DNA of 47,605 bases from Mycolicibacterium sp. (GCF_016462545.1 NZ_JAEMTA010000038.1:1-47605), one strand, 5' to 3'; shown: positions 1 through 7,869, numbered from the stretch's first letter. Numbers and translations are program-made. The notes: a model not told the origin generated them from the sequence alone.

Positions 1-270
1 GGGTGGGCCCGGGCCCTCGTCGATTCGCTTGGTCCCAAGCACATCTCGTTGCGTAACCTCACGGTGCCCACCCTGGTCATCGGCAGCACGCACGACCGCC
101 TACTGCCCATCGGCGCGTCCCGGCGCATCGCGGCGGACGCACCGAACCTGGCGTCGCTGGTCGAACTGCCCGGTGGTCATTGCGGTCCCCTGGAGCACCC
201 CGACGAGGTCAACCAGCAGCTTCGGGCCCTCGCCGAATCGGTTCGGACGCAACGTCGGATCAGCCCCTAG
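1..270 (+). CDS. alpha/beta hydrolase, C-terminal part (5' truncated by window)
   Basis: Frame 1 is open from the first base to the TAG at 268-270, so only about the last 89 residues are present. They contain the late strand with the acidic residue (VIGSTHDRLLP) and the catalytic-histidine segment (ELPGGHCGPLEHP), the usual end of an alpha/beta hydrolase fold. The nucleophile elbow lies outside the window. The gene converges on the amine oxidase and overlaps its end by 11 nt. In M. tuberculosis the neighbour of aofH is the haloperoxidase-like hydrolase hpx (Rv3171c), which fits. The substrate cannot be told from this part. Confidence 0.75.
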   Translation, partial: GWARALVDSLGPKHISLRNLTVPTLVIGSTHDRLLPIGASRRIAADAPNLASLVELPGGHCGPLEHPDEVNQQLRALAESVRTQRRISP

Positions 271-1615
271 AAGTCAGATGCGCGGCCACCTCGGCGGCTG
301 CGCGTTGGCCCGACCGCACGGCGCCGTCGAGGAATCCCGTCCATTCGTCGGCGGTCTCGGTGCCCGCCCAGAAGATGCCCTCGACCGGCTCGCGCAACCA
401 CCGTCCATAGGTGGTCCAGGAGCCGGTCGGAACGGCAGCAGTCGGACCACCTGGCGCGAAATCCTCTGCACCCCAACGATGGTCGACGTAGTCGATCGGA
501 CGAAGGGCGCGCTCGCCGAAGAGGTTCGCGAAGCACTCCAGCGCGCGGTCGCGGCGGGCGTCCGGCTCGAGCGGGTCGAAGGTGCGTGCATCGGTGAAGC
601 CGAGCAGGATCCCCGGGCCATCATTTCCGGGGCTGACGTCGAACGTGATGAACACCGGACCGTCGTCGGACAGTGCTTCGCCCGAGTACCCGCTGGCGCG
701 CCAGAACGGCGTCTCGTAGGCGGCGTAGGCCTTGCTGAGCTTGCCTTGCGGCCAGTGTCTGGCCAGTTCGACGTGGCCGGTGGATAGGCCGGGGTCGTAG
801 GTGATGCCCGCGCGGTGCTCGGGCGGGACGGCGACGACGACGGCGCGCGCCGTCACGGTGCCGGCGGCGGTGTGCACGCTCGCTCCGTCCGCCCCGTACT
901 CGATGCGTTCCACGACGCTGTCGAGGCGCACGCGGTCGCCGAGGTCCTCGGCCATCCGCAGCGCGATCTGCTGGGTGCCCGCGGGGAAGCGGTCCTGCTG
1001 CGCGCCACCCTTGACATCGAGCATGGGACCGATGCCACCCGCGGCCTTGACGTAGCGCACGGCGTGCAGCATGGACACCTCGTCGGGCTCGCAACCCCAC
1101 GTCACCCTCGCCATGATCGCCATCAGGTCCCTGGTGCTCTTGCCGGCGTGCACCGATCGCAGCCACCCGTCGAGCGTCTGATGGTCGAGGCGGTGGGCCA
1201 TCGGGGCGGTCCACGGCGTGGCCAGGGGGACCTGCTTGGCGAGGCGCTCGAAGCGCCACTGGATGCGAGAGACGTCCAGGAGTTCGAGGATGGACAGCTT
1301 GGGGATGGTGCTGCGATAGGACTTGACGCGACCGTGCCAGCTGATCAGGTTCTTGCCGTGGTTGTACGTCGGCACGGTCGGGCAATCGAGTTCGGCGGCG
1401 AGCTCGAGGACCGCGGTCTGCGTCGGCCCGACGAACGTGCCGCCGAGGTCGACGGGGACACCGGCGATCGTGGTGGTGTGGGACCGCCCCCCGACGCGGT
1501 CACGCCCCTCCAAAACGGTGACGTCGTACCCGAGTGCGGTCAGACGGCGGGCGGCCGTCAGTCCGGCGAACCCGGCGCCCACGACGACGACGTCCTGCTC
1601 GGGCGGGGTACTCAC
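260..1615 (-). CDS. aofH: flavin-containing amine oxidase (AofH-like)
   Basis: A 451-residue protein starting with GTG. The dinucleotide-binding motif GAGFAG (residues 13-18) is followed by a GG doublet in DRVGGRS, as expected for the FAD site of the monoamine oxidase family. The C-terminal FAD segment GTETADEWTGFLDGAVRSG is also intact. Length and sequence resemble M. tuberculosis AofH (Rv3170, about 448 aa, from memory). The family oxidises amines to imines with release of hydrogen peroxide; the real substrate here is unknown. It is divergent from the LLM oxidoreductase with only 18 bp between the start codons, so the promoters must overlap or lie within the coding regions. Its 3' end overlaps the upstream hydrolase. 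Confidence 0.85.
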   Translation of the reverse strand: MSTPPEQDVVVVGAGFAGLTAARRLTALGYDVTVLEGRDRVGGRSHTTTIAGVPVDLGGTFVGPTQTAVLELAAELDCPTVPTYNHGKNLISWHGRVKSYRSTIPKLSILELLDVSRIQWRFERLAKQVPLATPWTAPMAHRLDHQTLDGWLRSVHAGKSTRDLMAIMARVTWGCEPDEVSMLHAVRYVKAAGGIGPMLDVKGGAQQDRFPAGTQQIALRMAEDLGDRVRLDSVVERIEYGADGASVHTAAGTVTARAVVVAVPPEHRAGITYDPGLSTGHVELARHWPQGKLSKAYAAYETPFWRASGYSGEALSDDGPVFITFDVSPGNDGPGILLGFTDARTFDPLEPDARRDRALECFANLFGERALRPIDYVDHRWGAEDFAPGGPTAAVPTGSWTTYGRWLREPVEGIFWAGTETADEWTGFLDGAVRSGQRAAAEVAAHLTSRG

Positions 1616-1633
1616 GTGACTAGGCTCTCACGC

Positions 1634-2623
1634 GTGAGGGTCATGACGGCGTTGTTCGGACCGACGGATGCGATCGAACGGGCGCGGGCGCTGAAGGAGG
1701 CGGGCGCCACCGGGGTGTTCACCTTCGAGGGACCGCACGACGTGTTCGCCCCGCTGACCCTGGCCTCGACGGTCGGCGGCCTGGACCTGATGACCAATGT
1801 GGCGATCTCGTTCCCGCGCAATCCGATTCACCTCGCACACCAGGCGATCGACCACCAGTTGCTCGCCGACGGACGCTTCATCCTCGGTCTCGGGACGCAG
1901 ATCCGCACCCAGATCGAGAAGCGGTTCGGCGCGGACTTCTCTCAACCCGTTGCGCGGATGACCGAGCTCATCGGTGCGCTGCGCGCGATCTTCGCGACGT
2001 GGACCACCGGCGAGCGGCTGAACTTCCAGGGCGAGTTCTACCGTCACACGCTGATGACGCCGAACTTCACGCCGAAGTCGATTCCGCACGGGCCGCCTCC
2101 GATCTACGTCGGTGCGCTGGGTCCACGCCTCACCCGCGCAGTGGCCGAGGCCGCCGACGGGCTGCTCGTCATGCCGTTCGGCTCGAAGCGCTTCCTCCAC
2201 GAGGTCACGATGCCGAAGGTCGACGAGGGCTTGGCGGCCTCGGGTCGCGGCCGGACCGACTTCGCCGTGGTACCCGAGATCATCGTGTCGGTCAGCGACG
2301 AGGATCCGAAGCACACCTCGACCCGCCAGTTGCTCGCGTTCTATGGCTCGACGCCTGCCTACCGTCCGGTGCTCGAGGCCCACGGGTGGGGCGATCTGCA
2401 GCCGGAGTTGCACGCACTGTCCAAGCAGGGACGCTGGCAGGAGATGGGCGGTCTCATCGAGGACGACGTCCTGCACACCATCGCCGCATGCGGCACGCCC
2501 AAGGAGATCGCTGCTCACATCCGCGACCGCGTCGCGGGCGTCAGCGATCAGGTGTGCGTTTACCAGCCCGCGCCCATCCAGGTGGACTCATTGGCCCGGA
2601 TCGTGGACGCACTCGCGGGGTGA
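1634..2623 (+). CDS. LLM-class F420-dependent oxidoreductase (TIGR03617-like)
   Basis: A 329-residue luciferase-like monooxygenase fold protein. Recognisable parts are the early strand TGVFTFEGPHD, the block TNVAISFPRNP, the DGRFILGLGTQIR segment and the PPIYVGALGPRLTRAVAEAADG segment typical of actinobacterial F420-linked LLM proteins. I chose GTG 1634 because it gives the N-terminus MRVMTALF normal for the family. GTG 1616 and ATG 1643 are alternatives in the same frame. Mycobacteria make F420, so F420H2/F420 is the likely cofactor, but FMN cannot be excluded by eye. The EthA-like monooxygenase follows on the same strand after 45 bp, so the two may be cotranscribed. Confidence 0.8.
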   Translation: MRVMTALFGPTDAIERARALKEAGATGVFTFEGPHDVFAPLTLASTVGGLDLMTNVAISFPRNPIHLAHQAIDHQLLADGRFILGLGTQIRTQIEKRFGADFSQPVARMTELIGALRAIFATWTTGERLNFQGEFYRHTLMTPNFTPKSIPHGPPPIYVGALGPRLTRAVAEAADGLLVMPFGSKRFLHEVTMPKVDEGLAASGRGRTDFAVVPEIIVSVSDEDPKHTSTRQLLAFYGSTPAYRPVLEAHGWGDLQPELHALSKQGRWQEMGGLIEDDVLHTIAACGTPKEIAAHIRDRVAGVSDQVCVYQPAPIQVDSLARIVDALAG

Positions 2624-2668
2624 CCCCCTATCGTGTGGTGGTACGGGGCAGGACCAAGGGAGGTCTCG

Positions 2669-4177
2669 ATGGACGACCAGGCGGAATACTCGGACGTGTT
2701 GATCATCGGCGCGGGCATCTCGGGCATCGGTGCGGCCTACCGCATCCACGAGCGCAATCCCAAGCTCAGCTACACCCTGCTCGAACGGCGTGAGCGAATC
2801 GGCGGCACGTGGGACCTGTTCCGCTACCCGGGTATCCGATCGGACAGTGACATCTTCACGCTGAGCCTGCCCTTCGAGCCATGGACCCGCCCCGAGAACG
2901 TGGCCGACGGCGGCGACATCCGCAACTACCTCACCGACGCCGCTCGCCACCATGGCATCGACCAGCACATCCGATTCGACACGCACGTCACCTCGGCCGA
3001 GTGGGACTCCGCTACCGACACGTGGACGCTGCACACCACGACGGCCGACGGCGCAACGAAGCTCTATCGAGGGCGCTTCCTCTTCTTCGGCACGGGCTAC
3101 TACGACTACGACAAGCCGTACCTGCCGGAGTTCGCAGGCATCGAGGACTTCGCCGGCGACGTGGTGCACCCGCAGTTCTGGCCGGAGTCGCTGGACTACT
3201 CGGGCAAGCGGGTCGTCGTGATCGGTAGCGGCGCCACGGCGATCAGCCTGGTTCCCGCACTGGCGAAGACCGCGGCACACGTCACGATGCTGCAGCGTTC
3301 ACCGACCTACATGATGTCGATGGCGCGGATCGATCCGATGGTGACGGCCATCCGGAAGATGTTGCCGCGCAAGCTGTCCCACACCGTGGTCCGCGCGCGC
3401 AACGCCGCCTTCTCCGTGCTCTCGTACTTCTTGTTCCGCGCAGCCCCGAAGTTCGGACGGTGGCTGATCAGGAACCGGACCATCGCGGCGCTACCCGACG
3501 GTTACGACGTCGACCTTCACTTCAAGCCGCGCTACGACCCGTGGGACCAGCGCATGTGTCTGGTCCTCGATCACGATCTCTTCGACCACATCGGTGCGGG
3601 TCGCGCCGAAGTCGTGACCGACCACGTCGATCACGTCGACGCCACCGGCATCGTGCTCGCATCCGGTAAGCGCATCGACGCCGACGTCATCGTGACGGCC
3701 ACCGGCCTGCAGTTGCAGGCACTGGGTGGCATCACACTCGTCGTCGACGGCACCGAGATCACGCCCACCGACCGCTTCGTCTACAAGGAGTACCTCCTCG
3801 AGGACGTCCCGAACATGGCGTGGTGCATCGGCTACACCAACGCGTCCTGGACGCTGCGGGCGGACATGACGGCGCGTGCGGTGGCGAAGTTGTTGGCGTA
3901 CATGGAGTCTCACGGCTACACGCACGCCTACCCGCACCTCGGCGGCGTGCCGATGAAGGAGAAGCCGACCTTCGACCTGAAGGCCGGCTACATCCAGCGC
4001 GCCCCGCATGCGCTGCCGAAGTCGGGTACCCACCGACCGTGGAACGTTCGGCACAACTACGTGCTGGACCTCATCGACCACCGATTCGACCGCATCGAGG
4101 AGTCGATGGTGTTCGGTCGCGCCCCGGCGCAGGTCGCCGCCACGGTCCCGACGGGCGAGCAGGCTCAAACGGCCTAG
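2669..4177 (+). CDS. EthA/MymA-like flavin-containing Baeyer-Villiger monooxygenase
   Basis: A 502-residue protein. ATG 2669 follows a strong ribosome binding site (AAGGGAGG at 2656-2663). It has two Rossmann motifs, GAGISG (14-19, FAD) and GSGATA (186-191, NADPH). Between them, FAGDVVHPQFW (161-171) matches the Baeyer-Villiger fingerprint FxGxxxHxxxW. GGTWDLFRYPGIRSDSD and the late segment GYTNASWTLRAD are shared with M. tuberculosis EthA (Rv3854c) and MymA (Rv3083), as recalled. The family inserts oxygen next to ketones and oxidises sulfur. Such enzymes can bioactivate thioamide drugs, but whether this one does is unknown. It is a paralogue candidate, so no symbol is assigned. Confidence 0.88.
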   Translation: MDDQAEYSDVLIIGAGISGIGAAYRIHERNPKLSYTLLERRERIGGTWDLFRYPGIRSDSDIFTLSLPFEPWTRPENVADGGDIRNYLTDAARHHGIDQHIRFDTHVTSAEWDSATDTWTLHTTTADGATKLYRGRFLFFGTGYYDYDKPYLPEFAGIEDFAGDVVHPQFWPESLDYSGKRVVVIGSGATAISLVPALAKTAAHVTMLQRSPTYMMSMARIDPMVTAIRKMLPRKLSHTVVRARNAAFSVLSYFLFRAAPKFGRWLIRNRTIAALPDGYDVDLHFKPRYDPWDQRMCLVLDHDLFDHIGAGRAEVVTDHVDHVDATGIVLASGKRIDADVIVTATGLQLQALGGITLVVDGTEITPTDRFVYKEYLLEDVPNMAWCIGYTNASWTLRADMTARAVAKLLAYMESHGYTHAYPHLGGVPMKEKPTFDLKAGYIQRAPHALPKSGTHRPWNVRHNYVLDLIDHRFDRIEESMVFGRAPAQVAATVPTGEQAQTA

Positions 4178-4197
4178 CGCGAGCCCACCCCCTCGCG

Positions 4198-4255
4198 CGA
4201 GCGTGCGTGTCTGCGCGTCGACACGCCGTGATCGCTGACACTTCATGCACGCTCG
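4198..4255. repeat. nested inverted repeats downstream of the monooxygenase
   Basis: Outer arms CGAGCGTGC (4198-4206) and GCACGCTCG (4247-4255) are perfect complements. Inside them, GCGTGTC (4205-4211) and GACACGC (4220-4226) form a second 7-bp stem that shares two bases with the outer arm, so the two folds compete. The element lies 21 bp after the monooxygenase stop codon and has no T-run. It could end or stabilise the mRNA, or be a copy of a dispersed mycobacterial intergenic motif. Confidence 0.5.
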
Positions 4256-4274
4256 TGAGCCGGCCGACACACTG

Positions 4275-4305
4275 ATTGCTGCCACCCGTCGATCAATTGC
4301 TGCCA
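4275..4305 (+). promoter_or_regulatory. direct repeat upstream of the small secreted protein gene
   Basis: ATTGCTGCCA occurs twice, at 4275-4284 and 4296-4305, 21 bp apart start to start, which is two helical turns. The pair lies about 78-108 bp before the start codon of the small secreted protein. This spacing suits an activator binding one face of the DNA, but no regulator is identifiable. Confidence 0.3.
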
Positions 4306-4382
4306 TTGGAATTAAACCCTTGAGCAGCCCCGTTACAGCCCTCAGACCGGCCGGAGAATCGGCCAGAGGAAGAGGGATAGCC

Positions 4383-4559
4383 ATGAAGAAGTTCGGATTC
4401 GCCAGCATCGCCGGCGCCGTCGCCACCGGGTTCGCCGCCGCTCTGTTCGGCCTCGCCGCCCCCGCCAGCGCGGACGTCGACCACCACCAGTGGATCACCG
4501 ACATCCAGCAGCACGCCACCGTCGGCACGGTCACCTCGACCGTCGGCAACGGCCGCTAA
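4383..4559 (+). CDS. small secreted protein, 58 aa
   Basis: ATG 4383 follows a purine-rich ribosome binding site (GAGGAAGAGGGA, from about 4366). The product has a lysine-bearing N-terminus, a hydrophobic core rich in Ala, Gly and Phe, and an AXA signal peptidase site (APASA, then DVDHH) near residue 30. The mature peptide is only about 28 residues (DVDHHQWITDIQQHATVGTV and a few more) with three histidines and no cysteine. It is a free-standing gene with its own terminator. I do not recognise the family. A similar tiny exported protein is at 41019-41186, but the mature parts are unrelated by eye. Confidence 0.75.
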   Translation: MKKFGFASIAGAVATGFAAALFGLAAPASADVDHHQWITDIQQHATVGTVTSTVGNGR

Positions 4560-4572
4560 GCAGCACGACGGA

Positions 4573-4602
4573 GAAGGGGCATCCGGAAACGGGTGCCCCT
4601 TC
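4573..4602. terminator. intrinsic terminator, probably bidirectional
   Basis: Stem arms GAAGGGGCA (4573-4581) and TGCCCCTTC (4594-4602) are perfect. A T-G wobble and CCG/CGG pairs extend the stem to 13 bp closed by a GAAA tetraloop (4586-4589). TTCGTGTTCT follows on the plus strand. It lies 13 bp after the small secreted protein gene and just before the 3' end of the convergent gene at 4611, so it can serve both. Confidence 0.8.
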
Positions 4603-4610
4603 TTCGTGTT

Positions 4611-5726
4611 CTAGTCCGCGACCGTCAACCAGTCCTTGAAGCCCGACGGGTCATGACGACCCAGTGCGCCGTGTTCGAACAGGCCCCATCCCTCGACGGG
4701 CGACCCGCTGCCCTCGGTGCACAGCGCACGTCCGACGTGATCGATTACGCCGAACCCCGCTCGGCCGACGATCGCCGGATCCGTCATGTCGTACGTGAGC
4801 CGCTCCGTGAACTTCTCGCCTTTCCAGACGCCATGAATCCAGTCGGAGTCACCGCCGTAACCGCCGCCGACGTGAATGGGCACGGGCAGTTTGGACTCCA
4901 CGTCGAAGTGCACGGGGGATCCGTCGAGCGCCGTGGCGTCGATGCTGGCGCCGGTCGGGATCCGCGTCCCCGAGGTGTAGTGGATCTTGATCCGCGGCCA
5001 GCCCAACTGCTCGACGCGGCCGTCCTTCCAGATCCGCGTGCAGTCGTTCAACGACCGGAAGCCATTGGGCTCCTCTTGGATGATGATGACGATGGAGAAG
5101 TCGTCGAACGCCATCGGCACGTAGAGCCACCACATGCCCTCGAACGGCGGGTCCGCCGGGCGTCCGGCGGGTTCGGCCTCACCGATGGGACGGATTCCCC
5201 ACGACCGGTCGCGGCTGCCGATCCACGTCTCCGGGTCGACGGTGACCTCTTGGCCATCGATGACGAGATGGCCACTCCAGGAACCCAACTGGGCGAATCG
5301 CTGGGCGTCGAGCGTCACCCGGTTGCCTGCGCGCAGAAGGTGGCGCTGCTCCTGCACGACGTCGAACAGCCCGTTCCAGGTGAGGTCTGCGGCCATGCCC
5401 TCGGTCTCGTCGAGCACGATGCGCAACCGGTGCAATGGCTCGTGCACCTCGACGCGGTAGCCCAGGACGTGCTGGTTGAGGCGGTCCTGATCGATCGCAT
5501 CCGACAGGTGCACCGCGGTCTGCTCGTCGCCGCGCCTCACCAGCATGAAGGCATCCTTCACGCCCAGGTTCGGGTAGTAGCCGACGCCGGTGATCAGAAA
5601 GATGTCGCCGCTGCGATCGTGGGCGTTGAAGTAGGACCGGTCATAGAAGTTGCGGTCCGACGAGCCCGGCATCGCGATCGGCTGCGGAATCTGGTGTACC
5701 GGAAACTCATCCATGGGTCCGAGCAT
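4611..5726 (-). CDS. Rv3169-like conserved protein of unknown function
   Basis: A 371-residue protein starting MLGPMDEF at ATG 5726. This start overlaps the stop of the kinase-like gene by one base (TGATG), indicating translational coupling. The sequence is rich in beta-prone and aromatic segments (SRDRSWGIRP, PFEGMWWLYVPMAFDDFSIVIIIQE, HIGVW-like stretches) and lacks transmembrane segments or a signal peptide. Gene order and length match M. tuberculosis Rv3169, which lies beside the APH-like Rv3168. No catalytic motif can be named. The tight coupling suggests that it works with the phosphotransferase-like protein, perhaps on the same hydrophobic or acyl substrate. Confidence 0.8.
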   Translation of the reverse strand: MLGPMDEFPVHQIPQPIAMPGSSDRNFYDRSYFNAHDRSGDIFLITGVGYYPNLGVKDAFMLVRRGDEQTAVHLSDAIDQDRLNQHVLGYRVEVHEPLHRLRIVLDETEGMAADLTWNGLFDVVQEQRHLLRAGNRVTLDAQRFAQLGSWSGHLVIDGQEVTVDPETWIGSRDRSWGIRPIGEAEPAGRPADPPFEGMWWLYVPMAFDDFSIVIIIQEEPNGFRSLNDCTRIWKDGRVEQLGWPRIKIHYTSGTRIPTGASIDATALDGSPVHFDVESKLPVPIHVGGGYGGDSDWIHGVWKGEKFTERLTYDMTDPAIVGRAGFGVIDHVGRALCTEGSGSPVEGWGLFEHGALGRHDPSGFKDWLTVAD

Positions 5727-6865
5727 CAGTGGTCCTCTCCTAGGAGTCGCCGTAGCAGCGACGCGTGGTAGAACGCCGACTCCACGTCCTCGGGTTTCTC
5801 CATCTCGCCGAACCGCACCCGCCGCGCCGTGGTGCGCATGAAGACACAGCACCAGATGACGCCGGAGTAGACGTAGAACCAGCGCAGGTCGCCGAGGGTG
5901 GCGCCGGTCAACTCCTCGTAGGTGGCGCGGACGTCCTCCTCCCTCATCACGTCGGGCAGCCCCGGCAGCCCGGCAAGGCCGGCGAGCTCCTGGAACACCA
6001 TGTGCGCGAAGATGATCCATGCGACATCCAGCTCGCGCGGGCCGACGGTCGCCATCTCCCAGTCCAGCACGGCGACGGGACGGAAGTCCTCGTAGAGGAC
6101 GTTGCCGATCCGCGAGTCGCCCCATGCCAGCACCGGCGGGGTAGCCGCCACGTCATTCGGGAAGTTCTCGGTCAGCCACGCCAACGCGCGCTCGACCAAC
6201 GGAGATCGGCCGATGTCGGGCACCGCGAACTCGTACCAGTCCTTCAGCCAGCCGAAGTGCCGATCCAGTGGGGTGTCACCGGGCGGGTCGACCTCGGACA
6301 GGAAGCCGAAGGTGTCGACAGCACCGGGGATCGAATGCAGCTGCGCCAGAACGTCGACCGTGGCGTCCTGCAGTTCGCGTTGCCTCTCCGCGGGGGCATC
6401 GGAGAACCAGTTGTCGCCGAACGTGTAGGGCATCACGTCGGGTGGCACGATCCCGTCGACGTGATCCATCAGGAAGAACGGAGTGCCGAGCACGTCGCCC
6501 GAGTCCTCCATCCAGCGGACTCGGGGGACCGGCACGTCGGTCAGCTCGCCGACCAGTCGGATGACCTCGAACTGGTGGTCCAGCCGGTAGGTCGGGAATA
6601 CCGGAACGTCGGCCTCGCTCGGCGCGACGCGGGCCACCCATTTCTGCTCGGTCGGTTGGCCGTCCTGCTGCCACGAGCCGGTCAGGACGATGGTCTCCGA
6701 GGACATCCCGTTGGAGTCGATGCCACTTTCGACGATGACGTCTGGCGTGATACCCCCGGGCATCACGGTGGAGAGCCACTGCGACATCAGCGCGGGCAGG
6801 GTGCTGTTGTCGCGAGAGGTGCGGTTCAGGCGGCTGACGTCTTCGACAGCCGGTTCGTTGGCCAC
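5726..6865 (-). CDS. APH-fold phosphotransferase-like protein (Rv3168-like)
   Basis: A 379-residue protein with the aminoglycoside phosphotransferase/choline kinase fold. The GTG start at 6865 has GAAGGGG upstream. The catalytic loop reads LAWGDSRIGN, so the usual histidine of HGDxxxxN is Trp248, while the catalytic Asp250 and Asn255 are kept. The metal-binding aspartate is in VLDWE (Asp268). Recalled homologue Rv3168 has a solved APH-like structure with unclear substrate. Members of this family beside acyl-CoA dehydrogenases phosphorylate hydroxyacyl-CoAs rather than antibiotics, so the name should not be read as resistance. It shares an intergenic region with the TetR gene and is probably controlled by it. 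Confidence 0.82.
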   Translation of the reverse strand: MANEPAVEDVSRLNRTSRDNSTLPALMSQWLSTVMPGGITPDVIVESGIDSNGMSSETIVLTGSWQQDGQPTEQKWVARVAPSEADVPVFPTYRLDHQFEVIRLVGELTDVPVPRVRWMEDSGDVLGTPFFLMDHVDGIVPPDVMPYTFGDNWFSDAPAERQRELQDATVDVLAQLHSIPGAVDTFGFLSEVDPPGDTPLDRHFGWLKDWYEFAVPDIGRSPLVERALAWLTENFPNDVAATPPVLAWGDSRIGNVLYEDFRPVAVLDWEMATVGPRELDVAWIIFAHMVFQELAGLAGLPGLPDVMREEDVRATYEELTGATLGDLRWFYVYSGVIWCCVFMRTTARRVRFGEMEKPEDVESAFYHASLLRRLLGEDH

Positions 6866-6884
6866 GGTTTACCCCTTCGAGCAA

Positions 6885-6907
6885 TTACGATACGGTGAGT
6901 AGCGTTA
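6885..6907. promoter_or_regulatory. candidate TetR operator between the APH-like gene and tetR
   Basis: TTACGATAC (6885-6893) and GTAGCGTTA (6899-6907) form an imperfect palindrome, matching at 7 of 9 positions, around the spacer GGTGA. It is in the divergent control region and ends on the first base of the regulator's ATG. The position suits autoregulation and repression of the kinase-like operon. Confidence 0.5.
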
Positions 6908-7509
6908 TGAAAGCAGACGTGGGTGACGTTGACAAGACCCCGAGCGTCGGACGTCCACGCGATCGGCGCATCGACGCTGCCATCTTGGGAGCGACTGCGG
7001 ATCTGCTCGTCGAGATCGGGTACGCGAATCTGACGATGGGCGCCGTCGCCGAACGCGCTGGCACCACGAAGACCGCGTTGTACCGGCGGTGGTCGAGCAA
7101 GGCCGAACTGGTCCACGAGGCGGCGTTCCCCGTGGCGCCCACCGCGCTGAGGACACCCGAGGGCGACATCGTCGGTGACGTCCGGGCCATGGTCGCCGCC
7201 GCCCGCGACGTGTTCACCACGCCCGTGGTGCGGGCGGCGCTACCTGGGCTGATCGCGGACATGGCCGCCGACGCCGACCTCAACACCCGGGTGATGAGCC
7301 GCTTCGTGGGTCTCTTCGGCGTCGTTCGGGAGAGGCTGGTGCACGCCGTCGCCCGCGGGGAGGTGCACGCCGACGTCGATCCCGAACGCCTGATCGAGAT
7401 CATCGGCGGTGCAACGCTTCTTCGGCTTCTGCTCGACCCCACCGGGCAGCAGGACGACGACTGGGTCGACCAGACCGCCGCGATCATCAGTCACGGTGTG
7501 CAGGCCTGA
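6907..7509 (+). CDS. TetR-family transcriptional regulator (Rv3167c-like)
   Basis: A 200-residue regulator. The N-terminal helix-turn-helix is clear: ILGATADLLVEIGYANLTMGAVAERAGTTKTALYRRW in two parts, with the TTKTALYRRW recognition helix at about residues 44-53. The C-terminal half is helical and binds an unknown ligand. ATG 6907 has GGTGAG seven bases upstream. GTG 6895 would place the start inside the palindrome and is less likely. Divergent orientation to the Rv3168/Rv3169-like pair is the same as in M. tuberculosis, so that pair is the expected target. Confidence 0.88.
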   Translation: MKADVGDVDKTPSVGRPRDRRIDAAILGATADLLVEIGYANLTMGAVAERAGTTKTALYRRWSSKAELVHEAAFPVAPTALRTPEGDIVGDVRAMVAAARDVFTTPVVRAALPGLIADMAADADLNTRVMSRFVGLFGVVRERLVHAVARGEVHADVDPERLIEIIGGATLLRLLLDPTGQQDDDWVDQTAAIISHGVQA

Positions 7510-7527
7510 CCAGTTACCGTTGAACCC

Positions 7528-7869
7528 ATGTACGTGCAGCTGACCCTGAACGACGAGGACGGGGTGCCCGAGGTCTATTCGACCCCACCCTGGACCGATG
7601 ACGCCGACGGCCGGGCCGAGACGGCCAGAGTCGTCGTCGACCCCGTCGGTAGACCCGACGGTGACCGGGCCGGCGTGCTGCTGACGATGACGATCGGTGA
7701 GGCGCTGGTCCTCGGCAGGCGCATCACGGAGATCGCCGAGCGGGCCGCCGAGGGCGAGTTCAGCCAGCGTGGTACCCGCTGGCGCAAGGAGGTCCAGGAC
7801 CGCAAGCGCCGCGAGGCGTGGAACGTCCTGATGGCCGGCTCGGACGATGACCCTGCCGGAGAGCTCTAG
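7528..7869 (+). CDS. hypothetical protein, 113 aa
   Basis: Starts 18 bp after the TetR gene on the same strand, so it may be cotranscribed. The product is acidic in its first half (LNDEDGVPEVYSTPPW) and has a basic helical tail (RWRKEVQDRKRREAW). The central segment TMTIGEALVLGRRITEIAERAAEGE looks like an amphipathic helix. No signal peptide or transmembrane segment is visible, and I recognise no family. Its TAG overlaps the stop of the convergent VOC gene on the palindromic CTAG (7866-7869). Confidence 0.6.
   Translation: MYVQLTLNDEDGVPEVYSTPPWTDDADGRAETARVVVDPVGRPDGDRAGVLLTMTIGEALVLGRRITEIAERAAEGEFSQRGTRWRKEVQDRKRREAWNVLMAGSDDDPAGEL

Noticed and set aside
815..1633. N-terminal extension of the LLM oxidoreductase
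   Set aside because: The frame runs antisense through aofH and yields a low-complexity sequence without homologous features.
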